From contig CAMAGQ010000008.1 in the NCBI GenBank assembly GCA_945833895.1, forward strand, positions 1-23,583: DNA of 23,583 nucleotides, written 5' to 3'. Shown here in pieces: positions 8,142 to 16,211 of this stretch; positions within the stretch are counted from its first letter, which is position 1, and every line of letters begins with the position of its first letter. This DNA comes from an uncultured bacterium. GTDB lineage: Bacteria > Cyanobacteriota > Vampirovibrionia > Gastranaerophilales > Gastranaerophilaceae. The position numbers and the translations under genes were made by a program. The notes below the pieces were generated by a model, which worked only from the letters and a program-made list of their open reading frames with translations, was not told where the DNA came from and ran no database searches.

Positions 8142-9488
8142 TTAAATTTCGACACCCTGCATCATTTCGACCAATTGATTAATCGTACCTTCCATTGTAA
8201 CGCTCTCGTCTGTACGCTGTTGCAAGAAAGCGTTCACTTTAGGCATCATCTCAATTGCCGTATCAAGCCGCGGGTTAGACCCCGGCTGATACATACCGAC
8301 GTCAATCAAGTCCTTATTTTCTCTGTACAAAGACATAATGGTACGAAGTTTCCCCGCTGCCTGCTTGTGTTCGGGAGATGCAATCGCACTCATCAAACGG
8401 GAAATACTTCCCAAAACGTCAATCGCTGGGTAGTGGTTAGATTCGGCAACTTTTCTTGACAAGAAAATGTGACCGTCAACAATACCACGCACAATATCGA
8501 CGATAGGGTCAGAAATATCATCACCCTCCATCAAAACCGTATAAAGTGCGGTGATAGAACCTTTCGGGCTGTTTCCCGCACGTTCAAGAACCTTTTGTAA
8601 CCAAGAAAATATAGAAGGCGGATAACCTTTCATTGTAGGCGGTTCACCCAGTGACAAGCCGACTTCACGTCCTGCCATTGCACAACGTGTAACGGTATCT
8701 GTCATAAGAAAGACTTTTTTGCCCTGATCTCTAAAGTATTCGCAAACCGCAGTCGCCGTAAGCAAAGCCTTCTGTCTGATTAGCGGTGGCTGGTCGCCTG
8801 TTGAACAGACAAGAACCGATTTTGACATACCGTATTCACCAAGTGCATCTTCAACAAATTCCTTAACCTCACGACCACGTTCACCAATCAGTGCAACAAC
8901 GTTGACATCGGCATCGGAATTTCTTGCAATCATACCAAGCAGTGTACTTTTACCGACACCTGACCCCGCAAACAGTCCCAAACGCTGTCCGCAGCCCATT
9001 GTCATACATCCGTCAATCGCTCGAACTCCCGTCGAAAATTGCTCTGTGATAATAGGACGCTCAAACGGCCCCGGTGGCGGCCCTTCAATTTCTTTCCACT
9101 GGGCGTTTGTTGTATCTAAAGGTTTTCCGTCAATCGGGTTTCCCAACGGGTCGATAAGCCTTCCCAGTAAAAAATCCCCGACAGGAATTGTAATAGGTCG
9201 TCTTGTCGTTGTAACCAAACTTCCTTGACCGATACCGCCGCCGTCTAAAAGTAAGGATAATTGTGCGATTTCCCCTTTGAATGCCGCAACTTCAGCAGGT
9301 TTCAACTCACCTGCATAATTTTCGATATAGCACAAGTCGCCGATTTTCAACCCCGGAAGTTTTACCTCAACCGTCAACCCAAGAAGTTTTGAAACAGTAC
9401 CTTTGAATGTATAAAGTTCGGTATTGGCAAGTTTTTCCTTGACGTTCTGTTTTATAATCTGCAAACTGTCCTTGTTAAATTCGTCCAT
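8142..9488 (-). CDS. FliI/SctN-type export ATPase
   Basis: FliI/SctN hexamers power unfolding and delivery of cargo to the flagellar or type III secretion gate. The 448-residue protein has family length and all core motifs: Walker A GSGVGKST (175-182), the GERGRE block with catalytic Glu (202-207), a Walker B region LMTDTVTR with Asp264, GEPPTMKGYPPSIFSWL (281-297), and VDGHIFLSRKVAESNHYPAIDVLGSISR (337-364), which separates this family from F1-beta and Rho. The Walker B differs slightly from the usual LLMDSLTR. No FliH, FliJ, FlhB or other export gene is visible nearby; the only possible partner is the FlhA-C-like protein at 5192-6673. The gene has its own strong promoter and is probably translated without a leader. 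Confidence 0.9.
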   Translation of the reverse strand: MDEFNKDSLQIIKQNVKEKLANTELYTFKGTVSKLLGLTVEVKLPGLKIGDLCYIENYAGELKPAEVAAFKGEIAQLSLLLDGGGIGQGSLVTTTRRPITIPVGDFLLGRLIDPLGNPIDGKPLDTTNAQWKEIEGPPPGPFERPIITEQFSTGVRAIDGCMTMGCGQRLGLFAGSGVGKSTLLGMIARNSDADVNVVALIGERGREVKEFVEDALGEYGMSKSVLVCSTGDQPPLIRQKALLTATAVCEYFRDQGKKVFLMTDTVTRCAMAGREVGLSLGEPPTMKGYPPSIFSWLQKVLERAGNSPKGSITALYTVLMEGDDISDPIVDIVRGIVDGHIFLSRKVAESNHYPAIDVLGSISRLMSAIASPEHKQAAGKLRTIMSLYRENKDLIDVGMYQPGSNPRLDTAIEMMPKVNAFLQQRTDESVTMEGTINQLVEMMQGVEI

Positions 9489-9494
9489 AATTTT

Positions 9495-9522
9495 ATTATA
9501 ACAAAATTTTGCACCTTATCAA
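9495..9522 (-). promoter_or_regulatory. Promoter of the FliI-like gene, predicted leaderless
   Basis: On the minus strand a -35 TTGATA (9517-9522) and a perfect -10 TATAAT (9495-9500) are separated by 16 bases. Only 6 bases separate the -10 from the ATG, so the expected start point is the A of the ATG or within a base or two of it. There is no Shine-Dalgarno site. Confidence 0.75.
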
Positions 9523-9540
9523 TTTTGTTAAGAGTAAAAA

Positions 9541-9575
9541 AGTGGCGGAAATCGAAATTTTCGATTTCCACCATT
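9541..9575 (-). terminator. Intrinsic terminator of leuS
   Basis: A hairpin with a 10-bp stem GGAAATCGAA/TTCGATTTCC (9547-9556 with 9560-9569) and a 3-base loop is extended by an outer GTGG/CCA arm after one mismatch. On the minus strand it is followed by a run of six T. It lies 24 bases past the leuS stop and just before the promoter of the FliI-like gene, so it separates the two units. Confidence 0.85.
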
Positions 9576-9598
9576 CTATCTTATTGAATTTTAATCGC

Positions 9599-12115
9599 CT
9601 ATTTTACAACGATATTAACCAATTTACCCGGAACGACAATTGTTTTCACAATAGTTTTTCCTTCAACTTGGGCTTTGATTTTCGGGCTTTCAAGTGCAAC
9701 ATTTTTCATTTCGTCTTGATTTAAGCCTTCATCAACTTCAAGTTTATCTTTAACTTTTCCGTTAACCTGAACAACAAGGGTGATTGAACTTGACTTAGCA
9801 AGGTTTTCATCCCATTCACACCAAGGCTGTTCGTGGATTGAACCGACACCGCCCAATTCGTGCCAAGCCTCTTCTGTCAAGTGAACTGCAACAGGTGACA
9901 TAAGTTTCATCAACGAAACAATTGCGAAACTTAGAATTGACTTATCTTCATAAGTCAAGTCATTTTTCTTCGCCTGCCAATCGTAGATTGCGTTGGTTAA
10001 CTCTCTGTATTTTGAAATTACAGTGTTGAACTGGAAGTCATTTGAAATATCGTTTGAAATTCCTTTGATTGCGATATGTACGGTTCTCAACAAATCATCA
10101 TTTGCTTTATCTTTCAAAGAACCGACTGTGAATTTAGGATAATTCAATGTGATATTATCGGCGTTGGTTGAAATTAATCTCCAAACTCTGTTTAGGAATT
10201 TGTAGCAACCTTCAACACCTGCATCTGACCAGTCAAAATCTCTTGCTGGAGGTGAATCCGAAAGGATAAACAACCTTGCGGTATCTGCTCCGTAGTTTTC
10301 AAATATTTCATCAGGGTCAACGGTATTACCTTTAGATTTTGACATTTTTGAACCGTCTTTTAATACCATACCTTGAGTTAGTAGGTTTTTGAACGGTTCG
10401 TCAAAATCTAACAATCCGCAATCACGCAATGCTTTTGTGAAAAATCTTGAATAAAGCAAGTGTAAAATTGCGTGTTCAATTCCGCCGACGTACTGGTCAA
10501 CAGGCAACCAGTGGTTTACTTTGTCTTTGTTGAAACATTCTTCTGAATTTCTTGCATCGGAATATCTCAAATAGTACCAACTTGAACATACAAAAGTGTC
10601 CATTGTATCGGTTTCTCTGACTGCGTGTCCGCCACAAACAGGGCAAACAGTGTCTTTGAAAGTTTTTGAAGTCGTAATCGGAGATTTTCCGGTAACTGTA
10701 AAGTCAACATCTTTTGGTAACAGTACAGGAAGTTGGTCTTCCGGAACAGGTTGAATGCCGCATTTTTCGCAATATACAACAGGAATTGGTGCTCCCCAGT
10801 ATCTTTGACGTGAAATTAACCAATCACGAAGTCTGTATTGAGTTTTGAATTCGCCAAAACCTTTATCTACAGCCCATTTTGTAATCGCTTTTTTTGCTTC
10901 ATTATTCTTCATTCCGTTAAACTCGCCTGAATTTACCAAAATTCCGCCGTCTTCCGAAACTTTTTCCAGTTTATAATTTTCATCTTCTGCCAATTTTTCT
11001 TGAATTTCTTTAGTTGCAATAACTATTTTCATTGGCATATTGTATTTCTTCGCAAAATCAAAGTCACGGCTGTCGTGAGTCGGAACAGCCATAACCGCAC
11101 CTGTTCCGTATTCAACAAGTGCATAATCTGCCGTCCATAGAGGGAAAACTTCGCCATTGAACGGGTTTTTGCAATGTGTGCCTAGCGGAACACCTGTTTT
11201 TACACGTTCTGTTGAAAGTCTTTCGATTTCAGTCATTTTACGAGCGTTTGCTCTATAATCTTCAACCGCCTGTTTGTTTTCAGGTGTTGTAAGTTTTTCG
11301 ATATCCTTGTACTCAGGTGCTACAACAAGGTAAGTTATACCAAAAACCGTATCAGGTCTTGTTGTATAAACAGGAACTTCGATTTTTTCACCGTTTGGAG
11401 CATCGATTACAGGGAATTTAAAAATTGCACCCTTTGATTTGCCAATCCAGTTAGCCTGCATTGTTTTAACGTTATCGCCCCACCCAGGGAGTTTGTCTAA
11501 GTCTTCCAAAAGTACTTCTGCGTAGTCGGTAATTTTAATGAACCATTGAGATAAGTATTTTTTCTCAACAACGCTGTCACATCTCCAGCATTTACCGTCT
11601 ATAACCTGTTCGTTTGCAAGAACCGTACCGCATTGGTTACACCAGTTTACTGCAGCTTCTTTTTTGTAAACAAGTCCTTTTTTGTACAGTTGCAAGAACA
11701 ACCACTGTGTCCACTTGTAATACTCAGGCTTGCAGGTTGTAACTTCTCTGTCCCAATCGTAAGAAAGTCCGAGCATTTTAAGTTGTTTTGTCATATAAGC
11801 GATGTTTTCATCAGTCCATGTTTCAGGGTCTGCATTATGTTTCATCGCAGCGTTTTCGGCAGGAAGTCCGAAACTGTCCCAGCCAATCGGATGTAATACA
11901 TTAAATCCGTTTGCTTTCTTAAACCTTGCGATTACGTCGGTAATCGTGTAGTTTCTGACGTGTCCCATGTGTAATTTTCCTGACGGATACGGGAACATTG
12001 AAAGTGCGTAATATTTAGGTTTGTCAGAGTCATCAGGTGTTTTAAACGCCTTTGTGTCTTCCCAAACCTTTTGCCACTTTTTCTCTATTTCTTGTGGAAA
12101 ATAATTTTCTTTCAT
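9599..12115 (-). CDS. leuS: Leucyl-tRNA synthetase
   Basis: This class I synthetase charges tRNA-Leu with leucine in the cytoplasm. The 838 residues carry YPSGKLHMGHVRN with the HMGH signature at 49-52, the large CP1 editing insertion with TTRPDTVFG, and GSKMSKSKGN near residue 590. They also carry the DTMDTFVCSSWYYLRY block and a C-terminal VQVNGKVKDKLEV domain. Two Cys-pair knuckles, CNQCG...CWRC and CEKCG...CPVCGG, suggest zinc sites. Length and motifs are those of an intact bacterial LeuS. It has its own promoter inside a long dyad (12121-12170) and a good terminator (9541-9575). I see no T-box motif upstream. Confidence 0.97.
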   Translation of the reverse strand: MKENYFPQEIEKKWQKVWEDTKAFKTPDDSDKPKYYALSMFPYPSGKLHMGHVRNYTITDVIARFKKANGFNVLHPIGWDSFGLPAENAAMKHNADPETWTDENIAYMTKQLKMLGLSYDWDREVTTCKPEYYKWTQWLFLQLYKKGLVYKKEAAVNWCNQCGTVLANEQVIDGKCWRCDSVVEKKYLSQWFIKITDYAEVLLEDLDKLPGWGDNVKTMQANWIGKSKGAIFKFPVIDAPNGEKIEVPVYTTRPDTVFGITYLVVAPEYKDIEKLTTPENKQAVEDYRANARKMTEIERLSTERVKTGVPLGTHCKNPFNGEVFPLWTADYALVEYGTGAVMAVPTHDSRDFDFAKKYNMPMKIVIATKEIQEKLAEDENYKLEKVSEDGGILVNSGEFNGMKNNEAKKAITKWAVDKGFGEFKTQYRLRDWLISRQRYWGAPIPVVYCEKCGIQPVPEDQLPVLLPKDVDFTVTGKSPITTSKTFKDTVCPVCGGHAVRETDTMDTFVCSSWYYLRYSDARNSEECFNKDKVNHWLPVDQYVGGIEHAILHLLYSRFFTKALRDCGLLDFDEPFKNLLTQGMVLKDGSKMSKSKGNTVDPDEIFENYGADTARLFILSDSPPARDFDWSDAGVEGCYKFLNRVWRLISTNADNITLNYPKFTVGSLKDKANDDLLRTVHIAIKGISNDISNDFQFNTVISKYRELTNAIYDWQAKKNDLTYEDKSILSFAIVSLMKLMSPVAVHLTEEAWHELGGVGSIHEQPWCEWDENLAKSSSITLVVQVNGKVKDKLEVDEGLNQDEMKNVALESPKIKAQVEGKTIVKTIVVPGKLVNIVVK

Positions 12116-12120
12116 CTTCT

Positions 12121-12170
12121 CATTTTACTCCATTTATTACGTTACAAGTATAACATAAATGGAGAAAATG
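12121..12170 (-). promoter_or_regulatory. leuS promoter embedded in a 50-bp interrupted dyad
   Basis: CTCCATTTAT (12128-12137) and its perfect complement ATAAATGGAG (12155-12164) flank an inner GTTA/TAAC pair (12141-12144, 12151-12154). The symmetry continues outward as CATTTT/AAAATG with one unpaired base. On the minus strand an extended -10, TGT then TATACT (12147-12152), falls inside the dyad. The mRNA would start near 12140, so the full hairpin exists only in DNA or in read-through RNA from the TonB-like gene. No U-tract follows, so it is not a terminator. A repressor operator is the likelier reading. Confidence 0.55.
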
Positions 12171-12193
12171 TGAAAATTTTGGGTGAAATTACC

Positions 12194-13996
12194 TTAAAGG
12201 TCGCCGTCCTCTAACTCTTTAATTCCTCTTCGTTCTGATTTGTTTTTGTAAACGTTGTAATCAAAGGTGAATTTAACCTCAAGAGTATCTTTATCATACT
12301 CTTTTGGCAATGACGGGAACGGAGCCGCTTTTTTCAAAGCCTCTTCTGCCGAAACATCCATCCTTGAATTTCCTGAGGATTCAACGATTGAATATTTTCC
12401 CAATTCGCCATCTCTATTTATTATGTAATTTACAACAACTTTTGTTGAGTAATCAGAAAGCGGCGGATGCCAATTTCTTGTAATTCGACGTTCAACCTTT
12501 CTCATATATGCTGACAAATCCGCAACTCTGACAGGTGTAACCTGCTGTTTTTTAGGTACAGGTGCAGAAACAATTTTATGCTCTGGAATATCGTCATAAT
12601 GCTCTTCTTTGACAGGTTTTGTAAGTTTTTTGCGACGTGTCGGAACATCAACCTTATTTATTCCTGTTGTAAGCATTGTCGGTTGTTGAACCTCTTCAAA
12701 TCTTATATACTCAACTTCAGGTTCTTGATAAGGAGTTGATGGCGGAACAACTCTGTTTATTCCAGAATACGGAGTTTGTCCGTTGTTTGCCTGAATATAT
12801 ATGTATGACGGTTGACCCGCAGGTTCTCCGTCGTTTGTTTTCTTTGAAGAACCGTCCAAATCCAACAACTCACCTTGAGCATAAGTTGTTATATCAACAG
12901 CAGGAGTTTGTCTGATTGGAGGCGGAACTGCAACGTTACGAGGGTCGGTATTTTTGGGCGGTAACGGAACAATCGCTCTCGGCGGTTGAATAGGTTCTAA
13001 GATTTCAGGTGGCTGCGGTGCAGGCACATAAACCTGTGTAACTCTTTCCGGCTGATTTGCAACTTCAGGTGCTTGAACGTATTTATGTACGGTTTGCCCT
13101 GAACCCGCAAGTGTTGCCGGTGTTTGTTCGTAAGTTTGTACGGCACGAACAGGCGGGAATATCTTAGTGTCTGCTTTTGGCGGAAGTTTTTCGACCTGAA
13201 TGGATTCTCCGGGTCCTGCCTTTAGTCTAATCGGAGCCGCAGGCGTTCCCGCTACTGTTGCGGGCTGACCGTTTCCTGTGCGAACATTAACCGGCACTAG
13301 CGGCTGGAAGTTCGCTATTTGGTTTTCCTGATGAATACTATTCGGTCGCTGTTGAATATTATTCGGTCGTTGCTGAACATATTGCCTGTTTGTTGCAGGA
13401 ATTACCTGTGATTGCGAAGGTTGTCTTGTCGCAGGTGCAGTTTGTTGACGTCTTGCCAATTTTTCTGCTACGGTTTCTTCCTGTGAATACGCTGAACTTT
13501 GCATATTTGTGTTTTGAGGAGTTAAAGGTTCTCTCACATTTTGAGTAACAGCATTATTCGGTTTTTGGTAATCAAAAGTAAACTGAACAAGAATGCTATC
13601 TCTGTTAAAACTTGCAGGAAGCGGTTCAAACGGTGCGGCACTTTGCAATGCGGCAATTGCGGCACTATCAAGAACTTGTGAGCCTGATGATGACAAAATT
13701 CCGTAACTGTCAAGCGTTCCGTCCCTCAAAATCCTGTACTTAACAACAATTTGTGCATTCATATCCTGTGCAGGCGGATTCCACTGTGACTTAATTTTGT
13801 CCTGCATTCTTGTCATATAAGGCCCGAAATCACCGTTCTGCGAAGGGTTGTTTGCCCCGTAACCGCTGTTTTGTGAATTCTGATATCCGACAGCCATTGC
13901 CGTTTGTTGGAATACCATGCCTGTTTCTACCCCTACTAACAAGGCTAGAACTGCCGAAACTCTCATTATATTTTTTATCTTTTTGGAAATCTTCAT
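12194..13996 (-). CDS. Exported protein with a TonB/TolA C-terminal-type domain at each end
   Basis: The 600-residue protein has a signal peptide or N-terminal anchor (residues 11-35). The first TonB-C-like domain (about 59-143) contains IKSQWNPP, VVKYRILRDGTLDSYGILSSSGS and AAIAALQSAAPFEPLP. A Pro/Gln/Thr-rich linker of some 340 residues follows. A second, similar domain (about 493-580) contains ITRNWHPP, VVVNYIINRDGELGKYSIVESSGN and EALKKAAPFPSLP. TonB proteins normally have one such domain, at the C-terminus, touching outer-membrane receptors. Two copies flanking a disordered tether suggest a periplasm-spanning linker or a dimer-like arrangement in one chain. GAGGAAAAG precedes the ATG, 13 bases after mtnA. 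No ExbB/ExbD genes are in view, so energy coupling is unproven. Confidence 0.75.
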   Translation of the reverse strand: MKISKKIKNIMRVSAVLALLVGVETGMVFQQTAMAVGYQNSQNSGYGANNPSQNGDFGPYMTRMQDKIKSQWNPPAQDMNAQIVVKYRILRDGTLDSYGILSSSGSQVLDSAAIAALQSAAPFEPLPASFNRDSILVQFTFDYQKPNNAVTQNVREPLTPQNTNMQSSAYSQEETVAEKLARRQQTAPATRQPSQSQVIPATNRQYVQQRPNNIQQRPNSIHQENQIANFQPLVPVNVRTGNGQPATVAGTPAAPIRLKAGPGESIQVEKLPPKADTKIFPPVRAVQTYEQTPATLAGSGQTVHKYVQAPEVANQPERVTQVYVPAPQPPEILEPIQPPRAIVPLPPKNTDPRNVAVPPPIRQTPAVDITTYAQGELLDLDGSSKKTNDGEPAGQPSYIYIQANNGQTPYSGINRVVPPSTPYQEPEVEYIRFEEVQQPTMLTTGINKVDVPTRRKKLTKPVKEEHYDDIPEHKIVSAPVPKKQQVTPVRVADLSAYMRKVERRITRNWHPPLSDYSTKVVVNYIINRDGELGKYSIVESSGNSRMDVSAEEALKKAAPFPSLPKEYDKDTLEVKFTFDYNVYKNKSERRGIKELEDGDL

Positions 13997-14009
13997 CTTT
14001 TCCTCACTC

Positions 14010-15068
14010 TTATTTTTGAAAAACTTCTTTTATGGAATTTTTATAATCAGGTCTTAATATGCCCTTCTCCGTAATAATTCCTGCGATTAACTCATTCGGG
14101 GTAACATCAAACCCCGGATTTATAACGTTTACCCCCTCTGCACAAACAGATTTTCCGTTAATCATCGTGACTTCTTCGTGTGAACGCTCTTCGATAATTA
14201 TCTCATCACCTGTTTTAATTGTGGTATCTATTGTTGATAACGGTGCCGCAACATAAAACGGTATATTGTGGTATTTTGCGGCAATTGCAACGGTATATGT
14301 TCCGATTTTGTTTGCGGTATCACCGTTTGCGGCAATTCTGTCTGCTCCGACACATACCATATCTATCATTCCCTTTTTCATAAAATACGAACACATTCCG
14401 TCGGTAATCAATGTTACAGGAATGCCGTCCATTGTCAATTCAAGGGTGGTAATCCTTGCACCCTGCTGTCTTGGTCGGGTTTCGTCCGCAAAAACCTGCA
14501 CGGTGTTGTCTTTTGCAAACGCCGAACGAACCACTCCTAATGCCGTTCCGTATCCGACTGTTGCCAAAGCCCCTGCGTTACAGTGGGTCAGTATTGTTGC
14601 CCCCTTGGGAACAACTTCCGCTCCGTAATCGCCAATCTTTTTATTTATCTCTATATCTTCATTTTCAAGTTTTATAGCGTTTTGCTTGAGTTCTTCAATC
14701 AGTCCCGCCTTATCAGATGTTGAAGATTTAATAACCTCAATCTGTTTTTGACATGCCCACATGAGGTTTACGGCTGTCGGGCGAGAGGTTTTCATATATT
14801 CAGCTTTTTGAATAAGCCAGCTTGAAAACTCTTCACGAGTGTTAAATTTATCAATTCCTTCCTGTGCAAACAATACAATTCCGTGTGCACCTGCTATTCC
14901 TATCGCAGGTGCTCCTCTCACTATCATTGTTCTGATTGCGGAAAACATATCTTCGCCTGTTTTAATGTCCACATACTCAAATTTGTCTGGAAACTTTGTC
15001 TGGTCTACCATTCTTGAATATGTGTCTATCCATTGTATTGTTCTTATTTTTGATGTAAATTCACTCAT
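14010..15068 (-). CDS. mtnA: S-methyl-5-thioribose-1-phosphate isomerase
   Basis: MtnA converts methylthioribose 1-phosphate to methylthioribulose 1-phosphate in the methionine salvage pathway. The 352-residue protein has the family blocks: RGAPAIGIAGAHG (51-63), SRPTAVNLMWA (95-105), THCNAGALATVGYGTALGV with the catalytic Cys163, ETRPRQQGARIT, and GADRIAANGDTANKIGT with Asp242. These separate it from the related eIF2B regulatory subunits and ribose-1,5-bisphosphate isomerases. It starts 17 bases after the small membrane protein gene, with AAAGGG upstream, and is followed closely by the TonB-like gene. No other salvage genes are in this window. Confidence 0.93.
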   Translation of the reverse strand: MSEFTSKIRTIQWIDTYSRMVDQTKFPDKFEYVDIKTGEDMFSAIRTMIVRGAPAIGIAGAHGIVLFAQEGIDKFNTREEFSSWLIQKAEYMKTSRPTAVNLMWACQKQIEVIKSSTSDKAGLIEELKQNAIKLENEDIEINKKIGDYGAEVVPKGATILTHCNAGALATVGYGTALGVVRSAFAKDNTVQVFADETRPRQQGARITTLELTMDGIPVTLITDGMCSYFMKKGMIDMVCVGADRIAANGDTANKIGTYTVAIAAKYHNIPFYVAAPLSTIDTTIKTGDEIIIEERSHEEVTMINGKSVCAEGVNVINPGFDVTPNELIAGIITEKGILRPDYKNSIKEVFQK

Positions 15069-15085
15069 TCTCTCTTTTCCCTTTG

Positions 15086-15571
15086 TTATTCGTATTCCGG
15101 CGTTTGTTCGACATCCCGAGGATGATTTTTCTCGTATGTGTCACGTATGTAGTTGATTATGTAATAAGTTGCAAGTCCTGAAAAAGCATTTACCGTTGCA
15201 CTGACTACCGCTATGAAAATAATAAATACCGCAAGCAGCCACATTGGCGAATTTATGATTATGGAAGTTAAAATTTTGTTATGTGAATAATGTGCTAAAT
15301 TGAAGATTAAGGCATTTAAAATTGAATATGCACAAGAAAAGAATATGCAGGAGCAAAATCCCGTAATTGCACCCGTAATAATACTGTTTTGTATGGTCGT
15401 CAGGTCAAGTTTACTGTCCATAATAAGGTAAACCATTGTAACAGGTGCAGAGAAAATCATAGCAAAAAGGAACAACCAAATTCCGATATAAGGTACAGCA
15501 CCGGCAATACCCAGAACCAATCCCAGTATTGTGCTTACTATTATAAGATTTTTTACTACAACTTTATTCAT
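15086..15571 (-). CDS. Small integral membrane protein of unknown function
   Basis: I do not recognise this 161-residue protein. It has about four hydrophobic segments (8-27, 29-51, 61-90, 105-137) joined by short loops. A polar C-terminal tail rich in Asp, Glu and Pro (143-161) probably lies in the cytoplasm. The segments contain Gly/Ala-rich helix-packing patterns (LGLVLGIAGAVPYIG) but no transporter or enzyme signature I can name. AAGGAT precedes the ATG. It sits 14 bases after ruvC and 17 before mtnA, so it is part of the same transcript. The context says nothing definite about its role. Confidence 0.8.
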   Translation of the reverse strand: MNKVVVKNLIIVSTILGLVLGIAGAVPYIGIWLFLFAMIFSAPVTMVYLIMDSKLDLTTIQNSIITGAITGFCSCIFFSCAYSILNALIFNLAHYSHNKILTSIIINSPMWLLAVFIIFIAVVSATVNAFSGLATYYIINYIRDTYEKNHPRDVEQTPEYE

Positions 15572-15587
15572 AATCCTTCATAATATT

Positions 15588-16103
15588 TTAACATTTTTGC
15601 ATGGATAACTCAAATTTTTGCAAATCCTTCATAATATCGACACCTCTGGTATATGAAATTGCAATCGCAATCGAATCGACAGTATCATCAAGTTTCGGAA
15701 GATTATCGGTCTGAAGTGCAAGTTTCACCATCTGTTCGACCTCTTTTTTGTCTGCTCTTCCGTAACCCGTCAAAATCTGTTTGACTTCCATTGGTGTATA
15801 TTCATAAATCGGAATATTATACTTTTCCAGCACTGTTAAGATTACACCTCTTGCGTGGGCAACAGGCATGACCGTTGTTTGGTTTCTGAAAAAGAATAAC
15901 TTTTCAATCGCACAAACGTCAGGTTTGTAACTTTCAACGACAGTATTCATGTCGTTGTAAATCTCCAGCAATCGTGCTGATTCCCGCTCATTCTTCGTTG
16001 TTTGTATTGAACCGGAATGCAATAATTCCATATTCCCCCCGTCAAATTCCAGAATACTGTATCCGACTATTGCCATTCCGGGATCTATCCCGAGTATCTT
16101 CAT
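15588..16103 (-). CDS. ruvC: Crossover junction endodeoxyribonuclease RuvC
   Basis: RuvC resolves Holliday junctions during homologous recombination, acting with RuvAB. The 171 residues match the family in length and carry its four acidic catalytic positions: Asp7 in LGIDPG, Glu67 in AIEKLFF, and Asp140 and Asp143 in LDDTVDSIAIAI. The FFRNQTTVMPVAHARGV and EYTPMEVKQILTGYGRADKKEV blocks are typical. It is the first gene of a run with the small membrane protein, mtnA and the TonB-like gene. A promoter (16110-16138) places the transcription start at the ATG, with no Shine-Dalgarno site, so the mRNA is predicted to be leaderless. Confidence 0.95.
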   Translation of the reverse strand: MKILGIDPGMAIVGYSILEFDGGNMELLHSGSIQTTKNERESARLLEIYNDMNTVVESYKPDVCAIEKLFFFRNQTTVMPVAHARGVILTVLEKYNIPIYEYTPMEVKQILTGYGRADKKEVEQMVKLALQTDNLPKLDDTVDSIAIAISYTRGVDIMKDLQKFELSMQKC

Positions 16104-16109
16104 AGTTTG

Positions 16110-16138
16110 ATTTTAACAGTATTTACAAAACTTGGCAA
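16110..16138 (-). promoter_or_regulatory. ruvC promoter, predicted leaderless
   Basis: On the minus strand -35 TTGCCA (16133-16138), a 17-base spacer and -10 TAAAAT (16110-16115) end 6 bases before the ATG of ruvC, putting the expected start point at or beside the A of the start codon. Confidence 0.7.
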
Positions 16139-16155
16139 ATATCTTCATATTACGA

Positions 16156-16183
16156 AAAATCGACTTTGAAAAAAGTCGATTTT
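16156..16183 (-). terminator. Intrinsic terminator of the small heat-shock-like gene
   Basis: A perfect 12-bp stem AAAATCGACTTT/AAAGTCGATTTT (16156-16167 with 16172-16183) closes a 4-base loop, GAAA on the plus strand. On the minus strand the stem runs into a T-rich tail. It lies 28 bases past the stop of the gene at 16212-16772 and before the ruvC promoter. Confidence 0.85.
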
Positions 16184-16211
16184 ATACTCTGTATTTATTA
16201 TATTTTATCCG

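Noticed and set aside
8175..9228. Plus-strand open frames opposite the FliI-like gene (also those opposite leuS, mtnA and bamA)
   Set aside because: They lie wholly within well-supported genes, lack ribosome sites and have no recognisable domains, so they are frame shadows.
12116..12193. T-box riboswitch upstream of leuS
   Set aside because: The gap is only 78 bases and has no T-box core sequence or specifier stem; the visible structure is a simple dyad overlapping the promoter.
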